From positions 1 to 22,952 of the forward strand of contig JAEZSL010000225.1 of the NCBI GenBank assembly GCA_023443925.1: a DNA stretch of 22,952 bases. Direction: 5' to 3'. This stretch comes from Bacillota bacterium (GTDB lineage Bacteria; Bacillota_A; Clostridia; Lachnospirales; Lachnospiraceae). Made by a program: the position numbers and the translations under genes. Under the pieces are notes generated by a model. The model had not been told where the DNA came from, did not search any database, and saw nothing but the letters and a program-made list of their open reading frames with translations. Of this stretch, positions 14,517-22,400 are shown in pieces (position 1 is the first letter of the stretch; every line of letters begins with the position of its first letter).

Positions 14517-15971
14517 CTAATTCTCATAAAATGACTTTATAATATTAACACAGGCAATTTTTTCCGCCAGATCATGACATTGATCTAAAGTCCCTTTGAT
14601 ATAGTCCCTGACATCCTGAGAAGAATCAAAGAAAACAGGCATTTTGTTAATGGTATTGGCCATCATTGCCCTGTTTACATATTTTGAATTATTTTTAAAT
14701 TCTTCCGTTAATTTGAGAATTAAATCATCTCTGACCTTCATCAGATAAGCCTCATCTACCTTCTGTTCGTTAATAACCTGATCCTGTTCTACAAAAAGGC
14801 TGCTGCCAAGCAGGTTCTGGGCAGTATTTAGGCAATTGTAAAGGTGTCCCAGCATCAGGCTGTCCACCAGTTTAACATGATTAGACTTAATATCGAAGAA
14901 ATAAGCCTCCAGTATAACAAACTCCTCGGCTATCAATTCCTGTTTGCCTTCGGTATTTTTAAGCATATCCTCTTCTTCCTGACCTAACGTAAGTCTTTTA
15001 TCGGCAGTAAAGTGTCCGTTTACCGCTTCCATGAGTTTCTTACAGTTTTCATGATCTGCCGGCATCAGAAGGAATTTCATTTCGCCTTCCATGCTTTCGA
15101 TACGATATCCTTCCATATAAGCATAAGGAGCCAGAATCAACATAACATACAGATGGTTGACACACTCTTGCAGACCGTAATAAAAGTCAACCAGGGAGTT
15201 AATCTGGTAAGCCGCCCCATCAATTTTTTCAGTAAAAGCGGTATGTTCTTCCGAAGTAAGATTCTTATAGTCCAGTTCTTCCAACTCTTTCTTTAAGGAA
15301 AACAGTTCCGGATATGCGGTGTCCATCTCTTCCTGTTCATATAGCATTGCACCGGTTTTAATCATGTATAGATAACTGTCAAGAGTGGAACGGTCAGCAC
15401 CTTTATAAATTGAAAGGCTGTCTCTGACAAGGTCAAGATATCTGGCTTTTGTCAGTCTCACCGGCAGCTGGCCTATGACTTCCTTGATTTTCTCATTGAT
15501 TATTACATTATCCTTGGTGTCAAAAATGTAGCTCATAACCTGAGTTAGAAATTCCTCATCGTCAATGTCAGTAAGATCAGTACGGAACTTATATTCCGTA
15601 CGGTTAAATATATATTCAAACACCTGGAAAATATCGGTATAAGCCGTCAGTATCTTCATCCGGTTTATAATGCGGCTGCGGATTGCATCCAGACCTTTTA
15701 TGCTTTCTTCCATTCTATCTCCGGTAAAACTGTTTGATAGAACTTCATTAAGAATCCGGTTCATATCCCCAAGGAGCTTTTCTTCCTCCTCTGAGCGTTC
15801 TTCGCCGGACTCAACATAATTTTCATAAAAAGTATAATAATGCATCGTAAATTTCAACTCCGCATACTGATCATATAACGTAACCAAACGATTAAAAAAC
15901 TGTGGTATATTTGAATCCAGATTTTCTCCCTTTTGTATCTCTTTGCAGATTAACTTCATGTTCTTGCTCAT
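14517..15971 (-). CDS. conserved protein of unknown function downstream of ABC-2 permeases
   Basis: 484 residues, not recognised. The sequence is acidic and predicted almost wholly helical, with no signal peptide and no membrane span, so probably cytoplasmic. Short heptad-like stretches occur (for example LFSLKKELEELDYKNL). Start choice: a TTG at 15989 is part of the GGAGGA ribosome binding site region, so the ATG at 15971, with GGAGGA 10 nt upstream, is preferred. It follows the second ABC-2 permease by 18 nt and is almost certainly cotranscribed with it. The association suggests a partner or regulator of the exporter, but it lacks Walker motifs and so is not the missing ATPase. Function unknown. 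Confidence 0.83.
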   Translation of the reverse strand: MSKNMKLICKEIQKGENLDSNIPQFFNRLVTLYDQYAELKFTMHYYTFYENYVESGEERSEEEEKLLGDMNRILNEVLSNSFTGDRMEESIKGLDAIRSRIINRMKILTAYTDIFQVFEYIFNRTEYKFRTDLTDIDDEEFLTQVMSYIFDTKDNVIINEKIKEVIGQLPVRLTKARYLDLVRDSLSIYKGADRSTLDSYLYMIKTGAMLYEQEEMDTAYPELFSLKKELEELDYKNLTSEEHTAFTEKIDGAAYQINSLVDFYYGLQECVNHLYVMLILAPYAYMEGYRIESMEGEMKFLLMPADHENCKKLMEAVNGHFTADKRLTLGQEEEDMLKNTEGKQELIAEEFVILEAYFFDIKSNHVKLVDSLMLGHLYNCLNTAQNLLGSSLFVEQDQVINEQKVDEAYLMKVRDDLILKLTEEFKNNSKYVNRAMMANTINKMPVFFDSSQDVRDYIKGTLDQCHDLAEKIACVNIIKSFYEN

Positions 15972-15989
15972 AATGTCTGTTTCCTCCAA

Positions 15990-17204
15990 CTAACTATACT
16001 GCCTTTTATTTATTAATCCATGAAGAACAAATAGTCCACATACTGTTAACATGAAGTATGAATATGAATTGATTGAAATGTTCTTCAAATTAGTATTTAA
16101 TATTATATCAGTAAATTCTTTAATAAACCAGCAATTTGGTATAAATTTCGAAATATTTAATATATTCTTACCTAAAAATCCTTCTATTAATGGTACAAAT
16201 CCAAAGAATCCAAAGATAAGGACAGAAGCAATCCCTATCGTTTGATATTTTTCTGTGGTACCGGCTAATTTAGCAAGAAGCCCAAACCATAATACCATAA
16301 CCACCGCAAACAATTCGGTCACCAGGAAAATCCTCACCGCCTGTGCAGGTATAAAATCAGGAATCTGCCTGCTAAGGCTCAGGCAAATAAGCACTGCCAG
16401 AAGGCTTAAAACACTAAAAGCCGGTCCAAAATGGCTGAAATCCAATGTATAGGGTTTTAGCAGGGCTATTTTAGTCCTCTGCCGTATTCCCTGTTCCTTT
16501 TCAAAGACCATACCGGCTGTCATAACCATTGCAAGAAAAGAAAACAGCATAGCCGTAATACCCCAGACTGCTTCCAGATAGAGTATTGAATTGGGTATTT
16601 CTTTATCTTTGTCCGGCTCCGATATCTGTATCATTTTTATATCAAAGGCAAAGTCAAACTCCTGCATTGACAGAAAAAGGTCTGTATAATCCATATATTC
16701 TTCTGCCGTCAACCGCCCAAAAGTGTTACCGCCGTCTTGCTGCTTCAGAGAAGCGTACCGCCTAAAGCCCTTATATTGACATATTTTATACAGCATTTCT
16801 CCGGCCACTATGTCCGAGAGAATTTTTGCCGATTCGTCTCCTTCCAGATATTTCATAGCTATTAATTCATCGGTTTTACCTGCTCTGATCCTATCTTCAT
16901 ATCCGGAATTCAGAATAAAATATGCTTTAATCTCATTCTTTTGCATAAGAGCTCTTAATTCCTTTTCCGTACCCTCGTATACATACAGGGAGGGTACTTT
17001 TTGCAGATTTTTAACCAGCTCTTTTGTGCTGCTGCTCTGGTCAAGATCCAATATACCGACAGGTATACTGCTTCTGTCACCGGCATGAAAGGACAGGCTG
17101 TTAATGAGTATTAAAAAAATTAATACGGTTATAAGCATTATCATGCAGGTTATTTTATCGGCAAACATGGCTTTAAAACGGAGCAGGAAAAGATTATTCT
17201 TCAT
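15990..17204 (-). CDS. ABC-2 type transporter permease, second of a pair
   Basis: 404 residues. Topology is typical of ABC2_membrane_3 proteins: one N-terminal membrane helix (about 19-37), a large extracytoplasmic domain (about 38-205) starting SIPVGILDLDQSSSTKELV, then five or so helices to the C-terminus with the cytoplasmic loop MVFEKEQGIRQRTK (about 232-245) that usually contacts the ATPase. It would export a lipid, glycan or peptide substrate as a dimer with its neighbour. The ATG lies inside the end of the upstream permease gene (11-nt overlap), with GGAGGAGG before it, so the two are coupled. No ATP-binding subunit gene adjoins. Substrate unknown. Confidence 0.9.
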   Translation of the reverse strand: MKNNLFLLRFKAMFADKITCMIMLITVLIFLILINSLSFHAGDRSSIPVGILDLDQSSSTKELVKNLQKVPSLYVYEGTEKELRALMQKNEIKAYFILNSGYEDRIRAGKTDELIAMKYLEGDESAKILSDIVAGEMLYKICQYKGFRRYASLKQQDGGNTFGRLTAEEYMDYTDLFLSMQEFDFAFDIKMIQISEPDKDKEIPNSILYLEAVWGITAMLFSFLAMVMTAGMVFEKEQGIRQRTKIALLKPYTLDFSHFGPAFSVLSLLAVLICLSLSRQIPDFIPAQAVRIFLVTELFAVVMVLWFGLLAKLAGTTEKYQTIGIASVLIFGFFGFVPLIEGFLGKNILNISKFIPNCWFIKEFTDIILNTNLKNISINSYSYFMLTVCGLFVLHGLINKRQYS

Positions 17205-18396
17205 AGTTTACCTCCTCCCGCTTATACAAGAAAACTGACAAAATAAACAGTAGTATACTTCCTGCCAGGATAAGCAGAAGATACCGGTTAACCAGTTCCC
17301 TGCCGGAATTCTGCCAAATTGACAGCATAACGCGGATCAGCCAGTAATTAGGCGTAATGGCAGATAGTTTTACCATAGCCTCCGGCAAATACATTATAGG
17401 AATTATACCGCCTCCCAGGATCGATAAAAGGAAACACAGAAAATTTCCGGCTATCATATAATCACGGATTTTATAAAACAGACTGCTTAAGAATACGGAA
17501 AGACAGATATTAAAAAGAGAAGCACAAAACAATGCCAGGGGAAATCCCGGCGATATTTTACTGCCGTTTATAATTCCAGGAAGCACATAGGCACAGGAGC
17601 ATAAAAGAAAGGTCACAGCGGCTGCAAACAGTATTTTCTCGCACAGCACAGTAAAAACCCCTGTTCCGGTGGTATATAAACGTTTCAGAATGCCCGTCTT
17701 TTTTTCCTGTAACATAAGAAAACCTGCATAAAGTCCGGTAAAATTAAGAATAATGGAAAGCAGGGCAAAATTATAATAAGTAAACAAATTAGCGGCAGGG
17801 AACTCACTTATTTCCTGATAATCAAAAAACTTTTCCTTGCCCAGAGCTGTAAAAATAAGGTCATAGGATATTTCGACATTGGTTTTATTAATTAAATCCT
17901 TGTTCATGCCTGCCTTTGCCATAACATCATACAAAGATGCACAATTTACTTCCACTGCCCGTATGTATTTTTCATAGCTGTCCAATATATTTTTTAGTAA
18001 AACGGATTTGGTTACATCTTTCGTGCTGATTAATACCTTAACCGGAAGATGATTCATAACAATCATATTCTCGGCAAATCCTTTTGGTATCTGCAAAAAC
18101 AAATCCAATTCACCTTGATAAAAAGACTGTTCCAGTTCCTTGCCGGTGCCTTCCCGGATATTGATATAAGCCGCAAAACTTTCGCTTTCCCGAAAGTATT
18201 CGATGAGCATTTTGGAATAAACGGAACCATCCTCATCCGCTAATCCAAACTGAATTTTATTATCCTCCCCGTTTTTCTGGTTTGAGACATTAGAATAAGT
18301 GCTTATTATAATTATAATAAGCACTGTAATCAGTATCGCTATTCTTTTTTTATTCCGGAATAATTCCTTAATATCTTTATTCAGTAAATAAAGCAC
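17194..18396 (-). CDS. ABC-2 type transporter permease, first of a pair
   Basis: 400 residues with the same layout as its partner: N-terminal helix (about 19-33), extracytoplasmic domain (about 34-205) containing IQFGLADEDGSVYSKML, and a C-terminal bundle with the coupling loop QEKKTGILKRLYTTG. Homologous to but clearly diverged from the downstream permease, so the pair probably forms a heterodimer. Translation starts at a GTG (18396) with AGGAG 10 nt upstream. It begins 49 nt after the rhomboid-like gene; no strong promoter is visible in the gap, so cotranscription with that gene is likely. The ATPase that powers the pair is not in this window. Confidence 0.9.
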   Translation of the reverse strand: MLYLLNKDIKELFRNKKRIAILITVLIIIIISTYSNVSNQKNGEDNKIQFGLADEDGSVYSKMLIEYFRESESFAAYINIREGTGKELEQSFYQGELDLFLQIPKGFAENMIVMNHLPVKVLISTKDVTKSVLLKNILDSYEKYIRAVEVNCASLYDVMAKAGMNKDLINKTNVEISYDLIFTALGKEKFFDYQEISEFPAANLFTYYNFALLSIILNFTGLYAGFLMLQEKKTGILKRLYTTGTGVFTVLCEKILFAAAVTFLLCSCAYVLPGIINGSKISPGFPLALFCASLFNICLSVFLSSLFYKIRDYMIAGNFLCFLLSILGGGIIPIMYLPEAMVKLSAITPNYWLIRVMLSIWQNSGRELVNRYLLLILAGSILLFILSVFLYKREEVNYEE

Positions 18397-18445
18397 GATA
18401 TTTTATCTCCTAATCACGCTTCTGTCAGTATATCAGTACTCCTGA

Positions 18446-19321
18446 TTATTGCGAATTCCCAGGATTCTTTACATGCTCGTGGGTAAATAAATGGTCCATA
18501 CAGTATTCGTAATTACCATCGCATTTTGAGCAGAAACGAAACTCCAGATTCTCATCATCCAGCTCAGTACGTCCGCACACGGCACATTTATGTCTGGTTA
18601 TGGTTTTTCTGCCTTTAAATTCCACCACATTACTTCCCTTGCCGGCGTTTACCTGACGCTTGTAATTATTTTTGCGTTTCATCTCACCCGGGGATATCCG
18701 TCTGTAATTTCTGGTGGATAAGAAATAAATCAGGAAATTTCCCAAAGCAACCGCGATGGCGATTCCTACAAAATAATAGCCGCTGGAAACGTTAATGTAT
18801 ATTTCATAAAGTACATATGCGGCATAAATAAAGCCAAGGTATTTTACCTTAAGAGGTATAATGAAAAAGATTAAAAACTGGACATTGGGATAAAGTGCTG
18901 CAAAGGCAAAAAACATGGAACGGTTAATATAGGTTAAACCCAGATCAATACTTTGTCCTGTAAATATATAAATAATGATAACTGCAATTACATTAAATAG
19001 TAATCCGGATAAGTAATACATATTAAACCGGAAAGCTCCCCAGGCATTCTCCAGAGAGTTGCCAATCATATAATATAAATATAGTTCAATCGCCAGAAAC
19101 AGTATATTGGAACTGCTGGTGGGCTGGATAATAAAAGTTATAATTCTCCATAGCTGCCCCTGCAGTACTTTATCTATATCCAGACTAAGATATACAGAAT
19201 AAAAATTGGGGTTAATCAGGTTAACCAAAAATCCGGCACCATACAGACATATAATATAGAACATTAAATTATGAACTGCATATTTTCCAAATTTACGGTT
19301 AAGTTTATTCAACAGGTTCAT
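18446..19321 (-). CDS. rhomboid-like membrane protein with zinc-binding C-terminal domain, probably catalytically inactive
   Basis: 291 residues. About six membrane helices between 18 and 200 in a rhomboid-like pattern, including LWRIITFIIQP (57-67), ELYLYYMIGNSLENAWGAFRFN (79-100, the loop-1 WG-RF region) and YLSGLLFN. The catalytic GxSG serine motif is not seen (the matching place reads YINRSMFF), nor is the C-terminal catalytic histidine (VALGNFL). This indicates a pseudo-rhomboid. The soluble tail (about 205-291) is basic and then carries C246-x2-C249, C264-x2-C267 and C274-x2-H277, consistent with one or two zinc sites. The ribosome binding site is weak. It lies between corA and the ABC-2 permeases, 63 and 49 nt from them, probably in one transcript. 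Function unknown; membrane-protein handling would fit the fold. Confidence 0.78.
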   Translation of the reverse strand: MNLLNKLNRKFGKYAVHNLMFYIICLYGAGFLVNLINPNFYSVYLSLDIDKVLQGQLWRIITFIIQPTSSSNILFLAIELYLYYMIGNSLENAWGAFRFNMYYLSGLLFNVIAVIIIYIFTGQSIDLGLTYINRSMFFAFAALYPNVQFLIFFIIPLKVKYLGFIYAAYVLYEIYINVSSGYYFVGIAIAVALGNFLIYFLSTRNYRRISPGEMKRKNNYKRQVNAGKGSNVVEFKGRKTITRHKCAVCGRTELDDENLEFRFCSKCDGNYEYCMDHLFTHEHVKNPGNSQ

Positions 19322-19384
19322 TCAGGTTACCACTTCTTTCTTTATATTATGTCTTTGGAATTGCAAACTTTATATCCTGCTATA

Positions 19385-20320
19385 TCAGAACAGATCTTTT
19401 TTTCTAAATACAAATGCCACAACAAAGGTTATTAAAAAAGCAACCGAGGTTACGATATAAAATCCAAGAGGTGAACCGTTTCCGGGTATCCCTCCCACAT
19501 TCATTCCGAAGAAACTGGCGATCATAGTTGGTATTGCCATTACAATTGTAACCGTTGCCAGAAATTTCATTACAATATTTAAATTATTGGAAATAACCGA
19601 TGCAAATGCATCCATGGTACCGCTTAAGATACCACTGTATATATTGGCCATTTCGATAGCCTGTTTATTCTCGATAATAACATCCTCAAGCAGTTCCGTA
19701 TCTTCCGGATACTGTTTGATGTTTTCTATTTTTAACATTTTTTCCAAAACCACTTCATTCGCCCGCAGGGAGGTTGTAAAATACACCAGACTTTTTTCTA
19801 ATTCCAATAAATCAATCAATTCACTGTTTTTTGTGGAAATATGAAGTTTATGCTCGATTTCCTCGCTTTTGCGGTCAATAATCCTTAAATACTGCAAGAA
19901 AACAGATGCATTTTTATACAGTATCTGCAGTATAAATCTGGTCTTTTTAAAGGTAAAAAATTCTCTTACCCTGCCATCCATAAAACTTTTTAATACTTTG
20001 GTTTCTTCCAGGCAGATTGTAACAATCAAATCCTTGGCAACAATAATGCCCAAAGGAATTGTAACATATCTGTCCTTATTATTTCGCTCTTCCATTGTTG
20101 GTATATCCACCAGGATAAGTGTGTACTCATCCTCCACTTCAATTCTGGATCTTTCCTCCTCATCCAATGGTGCCCTTAAATGGTCAATATCAATATGGCA
20201 GGTTTCGGAGATTTCCAAAAGCTCCGTAGCAGAGGGATTGGTCATAACAACCCAGCATCCCTGTTCAATTTCATTAATCTGACGGATTCCGTCCTCGTAA
20301 GTTTTAAATATTTCAATCAT
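19385..20320 (-). CDS. corA: CorA family magnesium transporter
   Basis: 311 residues. CorA forms a pentameric channel for Mg2+ (some members Co2+/Ni2+ or Zn2+). The N-terminal two thirds is the cytoplasmic alpha/beta funnel plus the long stalk helix (about 125-250). Two C-terminal membrane helices follow (about 252-271 and 285-306), with the signature GMN at 272-274 in the context FFGMNVGGIPG and the basic RKKDLF C-terminus. All expected parts are present and the length is normal. AAGGAG lies 6 nt before the ATG. It is transcribed from a consensus promoter at 20497-20525 through a 170-nt leader with a candidate leader peptide and alternative hairpins. Likely the first gene of a run continuing into the rhomboid-like gene. 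Confidence 0.95.
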   Translation of the reverse strand: MIEIFKTYEDGIRQINEIEQGCWVVMTNPSATELLEISETCHIDIDHLRAPLDEEERSRIEVEDEYTLILVDIPTMEERNNKDRYVTIPLGIIVAKDLIVTICLEETKVLKSFMDGRVREFFTFKKTRFILQILYKNASVFLQYLRIIDRKSEEIEHKLHISTKNSELIDLLELEKSLVYFTTSLRANEVVLEKMLKIENIKQYPEDTELLEDVIIENKQAIEMANIYSGILSGTMDAFASVISNNLNIVMKFLATVTIVMAIPTMIASFFGMNVGGIPGNGSPLGFYIVTSVAFLITFVVAFVFRKKDLF

Positions 20321-20326
20321 GCTTCG

Positions 20327-20383
20327 CTCCTTCTACTGCATAACAAGGCAGTAGATGGAATCGTCACTTCTATCTAATCTGCC
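20327..20383 (-). promoter_or_regulatory. mutually exclusive hairpins in the corA leader
   Basis: Hairpin 1 pairs 20383-20368 (GGCAGATTAGATAGAA) with 20360-20347 (TTCCATCTACTGCC). Hairpin 2 pairs 20354-20348 (CTACTGC) with 20339-20333 (GCAGTAG), perfect over 7 bp, and abuts the corA ribosome binding site AAGGAG (20332-20327). The segment 20354-20348 is in both, so they cannot form together. This is the geometry of a translational or attenuation switch, but no mechanism is shown. The sequence does not contain the M-box consensus. Confidence 0.45.
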
Positions 20384-20441
20384 TGCTGCAGTTATTTATT
20401 TTATTACTATACCGTCGGCTACTACTAGGCCCCGCGTCCAT
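20370..20441 (-). CDS. candidate 23-residue leader peptide upstream of corA
   Basis: ATG at 20441, stop TAG at 20372-20370, beginning MDAGPSSSRRYSNK. AAAGGA lies about 10 nt upstream, a usable ribosome binding site. The stop codon falls inside the first arm of hairpin 1, so a terminating ribosome would disrupt that hairpin and free the segment for hairpin 2. Known analogy: enterobacterial corA and mgtA have regulatory leader ORFs. Whether this short frame is translated is unknown; it could be chance. Confidence 0.4.
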   Translation of the reverse strand: MDAGPSSSRRYSNKINNCSRQIR

Positions 20442-20496
20442 TCGGTTCACATCCTTTCACGAATCAACTATTTTGTTAGATTTTAGTATCTTACTA

Positions 20497-20525
20497 ATTA
20501 TATGTTTTATATTACCCTTTGTCAA
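20497..20525 (-). promoter_or_regulatory. consensus sigma-A promoter of corA
   Basis: Perfect TTGACA (20525-20520) and perfect TATAAT (20502-20497) on the minus strand with a 17-nt spacer. Predicted start near 20490, giving a 170-nt leader. Its -35 overlaps the -35 of the divergent esterase promoter. Confidence 0.82.
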
Positions 20526-20547
20526 ATAAAAAACAGATTAAGATAAT
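20519..20547 (+). promoter_or_regulatory. sigma-A promoter of the CE2-type esterase gene
   Basis: TTGTCA (20519-20524) and GATAAT (20542-20547) on the plus strand with a 17-nt spacer, each one base from consensus. Predicted start near 20554, leader about 67 nt. Confidence 0.65.
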
Positions 20548-20620
20548 ATATTGAATTTCGTAAGGATTTCTGAGATACTTGAAAGAGCAAGCTAACTATA
20601 CTGTGACAGGAGATAATAAT

Positions 20621-21646
20621 ATGATATCAATTTTAGATAAAAATTATTTTTGTTTTACCGGAAGAATTTTGGAAATAAATGGATCGCCTTGCCTGGGATA
20701 TACCAATTCCTCTCTTGAGTTTTATGTCAAGGCGTCAACCTCCGGTACAAAAATCACTGCACAAATCGGAACAAATCCTGCGGAGGAAATAGATCAGGCC
20801 AGATTAAAAGTATTTCTGGATGATTCTTCCGTTCCTGAAAATCTCTTTATACTAACAAAAGAAACTGAGGAATTTACACTGGCTCAGATAGACGATAACG
20901 AGCTTCATAAAATCACTCTGCTTAAGATAACAGAGGTTTCCAAGTCCTATGCACAAATAAATAATATAGACGTTATAAACGGTGAACTGCTTCCCCTTCC
21001 TTCCCGGATGGATAACCGCTTAAAAGCTGAATTTATCGGCGATTCCATCACCTGCGGTTATGGGGTTTACGGTGCTCCTGATGCAGAATACCATATAAAA
21101 GATGAAGACGGCACCAAGGCTTATGCCTATCTGACCGCCAAAGCCTTGGATTTAAACGCCCGATATTTCAGTGTATCAGGTTTTGGAGCGTTATTACGGT
21201 GGGACGGCGATCCGGAAGGCAATATTCCAAAAGTTTATCCCTATACCAATTATTTTTTTAATAAAACTGAAAAATATGATTTTAAAGAGTTTATCCCGGA
21301 TTTATTTATTATAAACCTGGGTACGAATGATTCCTATCATTTAGAGAAAGAAGAAGTCAGAAAGGGGTTCCAGGCTAATTATATCTGGTTGCTGAAATTT
21401 ATTAAATCCTATGCCCCTGACAGTAAAATCTTATGTATCTGCGGTACCATGTGCACCAATGCTTTTCAATACATAGAAAAAGCAGTTAATCAGGCAAAAG
21501 CGGAGGGACTGGCGGAGCTTTATATTATGGAATTTCCTTATCACGATATAATTAATGACGGTATGGCAGGCGGACACCCCACCATAACAACCCACAGAAA
21601 AAATGCAGACCAGCTCATCGGTAAAATAAAAGAAATTCTTTCTTAA
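20621..21646 (+). CDS. SGNH/GDSL carbohydrate esterase, CE2-like
   Basis: 341 residues. An N-terminal beta-rich jelly-roll-like domain (about 1-125) is followed by an SGNH hydrolase domain, the order seen in family CE2 acetyl esterases that deacetylate xylan or other plant polysaccharides. Catalytic features: GDSITCGYG with Ser142 as nucleophile, the oxyanion-hole asparagine in INLGTND (about 231-237), and His319 in GGHPT. No signal peptide is visible, so it probably works inside the cell on imported acetylated oligosaccharides. Start choice: the frame is open from a TTG at 20579, but AGGAG lies 8 nt before the ATG at 20621. Divergent from corA; its transcript ends at the terminator at 21761. 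The substrate is inferred from the family only. Confidence 0.9.
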   Translation: MISILDKNYFCFTGRILEINGSPCLGYTNSSLEFYVKASTSGTKITAQIGTNPAEEIDQARLKVFLDDSSVPENLFILTKETEEFTLAQIDDNELHKITLLKITEVSKSYAQINNIDVINGELLPLPSRMDNRLKAEFIGDSITCGYGVYGAPDAEYHIKDEDGTKAYAYLTAKALDLNARYFSVSGFGALLRWDGDPEGNIPKVYPYTNYFFNKTEKYDFKEFIPDLFIINLGTNDSYHLEKEEVRKGFQANYIWLLKFIKSYAPDSKILCICGTMCTNAFQYIEKAVNQAKAEGLAELYIMEFPYHDIINDGMAGGHPTITTHRKNADQLIGKIKEILS

Positions 21647-21669
21647 TCAACCCTGACACTTACTTTGCA

Positions 21670-21759
21670 TGCTTATATTCCTTTCAATGCTTATATATCT
21701 TTCAATGCTTATATATCTTTCAATGCTTATATATCTTTCAAAGATAATATACCTTTCAA
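21670..21759 (+). repeat. 18-bp tandem repeat, five copies, in the esterase 3' untranslated region
   Basis: Units start at 21670, 21688, 21706, 21724 and 21742. Copies 2-4 are identical (TGCTTATATATCTTTCAA); copies 1 and 5 are diverged at 2 and several positions. The array lies between the esterase stop and its terminator. It is open in frames of both strands as a six-residue repeat because 18 is a multiple of three; no start signals support coding. Confidence 0.95.
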
Positions 21760-21760
21760 A

Positions 21761-21813
21761 AGGATCAGGGAAGAGCTGCCCGGCTCTTCTTTCCTGATCC
21801 TCATTTTTATTTT
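21761..21813. terminator. strong intrinsic terminator between the esterase and LysM genes
   Basis: AGGATCAGGGAAGAGC (21761-21776) pairs with GCTCTTCTTTCCTGATCCT (21783-21801) with a small bulge, followed by the T-rich run CATTTTTATTTT. On the minus strand TTTT also follows the stem, so it may end the convergent LysM transcript as well. Confidence 0.85.
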
Positions 21814-21833
21814 CTATTCGGTTTATAGTCTGG

Positions 21834-22178
21834 TTACATGTCATAAATAGGTATCTGGATCGTCATACCAGGGGTTAAAGTCGTTCCGTTCATGTTATTA
21901 AATTCCAGTACATCTTCTAAATCAATGCCATACTGGTCTAATATTGCCTGCAAAGATGCTTCGTCTTGTACGACATAGGTTACCGAATCATGAAAAGCCG
22001 AAGGATTCATAACCGGAATACACAATTCATCTCCAATCTGCAGGTTATATATGTCCACATACGGATTCGCTCTTAAAATCAGGGCAACCGGGATATTATA
22101 GCTTCTGCTTATATTATACAGCGTATCTCCCCGCTTAATATTATAGATCATACAAGAATAATCACTGTAGTTGTTCAT
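21834..22178 (-). CDS. protein with two LysM domains
   Basis: 114 residues. The first LysM module (about 10-55) reads YNIKRGDTLYNISRSYNIPV ... LQIGDELCIP; the second (about 66-111) is VTYVVQDEASLQAILDQYGI ... LTPGMTIQIP and is more diverged. LysM binds N-acetylglucosamine chains of peptidoglycan or chitin. No signal peptide is present, as in several spore coat or cortex LysM proteins (for example SafA-like), so a spore role is possible but not shown. A TTG at 22187 extends the frame; the ATG at 22178 is preferred, although the site before it (AAAGTTGG) is weak. Monocistronic and convergent with the esterase. Confidence 0.9.
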   Translation of the reverse strand: MNNYSDYSCMIYNIKRGDTLYNISRSYNIPVALILRANPYVDIYNLQIGDELCIPVMNPSAFHDSVTYVVQDEASLQAILDQYGIDLEDVLEFNNMNGTTLTPGMTIQIPIYDM

Positions 22179-22187
22179 AGATACCAA

Positions 22188-22376
22188 CTTTCTTAAAGCG
22201 TGATAGCACCGATATACTATCTGCTTTGATTCAATTTACCACATTATATTCATATTATTATAGAGAAGTTCCATTTTGTGCATATCCGCCGGTAAACATT
22301 TAAAGTTACAATGTGTACATTTTTGGTATTTCGTCATATTATGTAAATGTTCACTTAAATCTAGCTCCCATGGCAT
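22188..22376. promoter_or_regulatory. AT-rich intergenic stretch with a weak plus-strand promoter candidate
   Basis: No gene seen. TGTACA (22314-22319) and TATTAT (22337-22342) with a 17-nt spacer could start a plus-strand RNA near 22349, running into the hairpins that follow. On the minus strand several TATAAT-like boxes precede the LysM gene, none with a convincing -35. Confidence 0.3.
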
Positions 22377-22400
22377 AAATCACCTGCTGGCAGATGATTT
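22377..22400. repeat. short hairpin ahead of the multi-hairpin element
   Basis: AAATCA (22377-22382) and TGATTT (22395-22400) enclose CTGC/GCAG with a minimal loop, giving about ten pairs with one mismatch. It directly precedes the 9-bp direct repeat at 22401. Confidence 0.5.

Noticed and set aside
20321..20490. M-box magnesium or c-di-GMP riboswitch in the corA leader
   Set aside because: The conserved M-box core is absent. A passing likeness to the c-di-GMP-I pattern (GGACGC, GGCCTA, GTAGCC) lacks the required AAAGCC segment and the receptor helix.
21647..21850. Open frames on both strands across the 18-bp array
   Set aside because: Tandem repeats with a period divisible by three stay open in several frames. 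There is no start signal and the frames cross the terminator.
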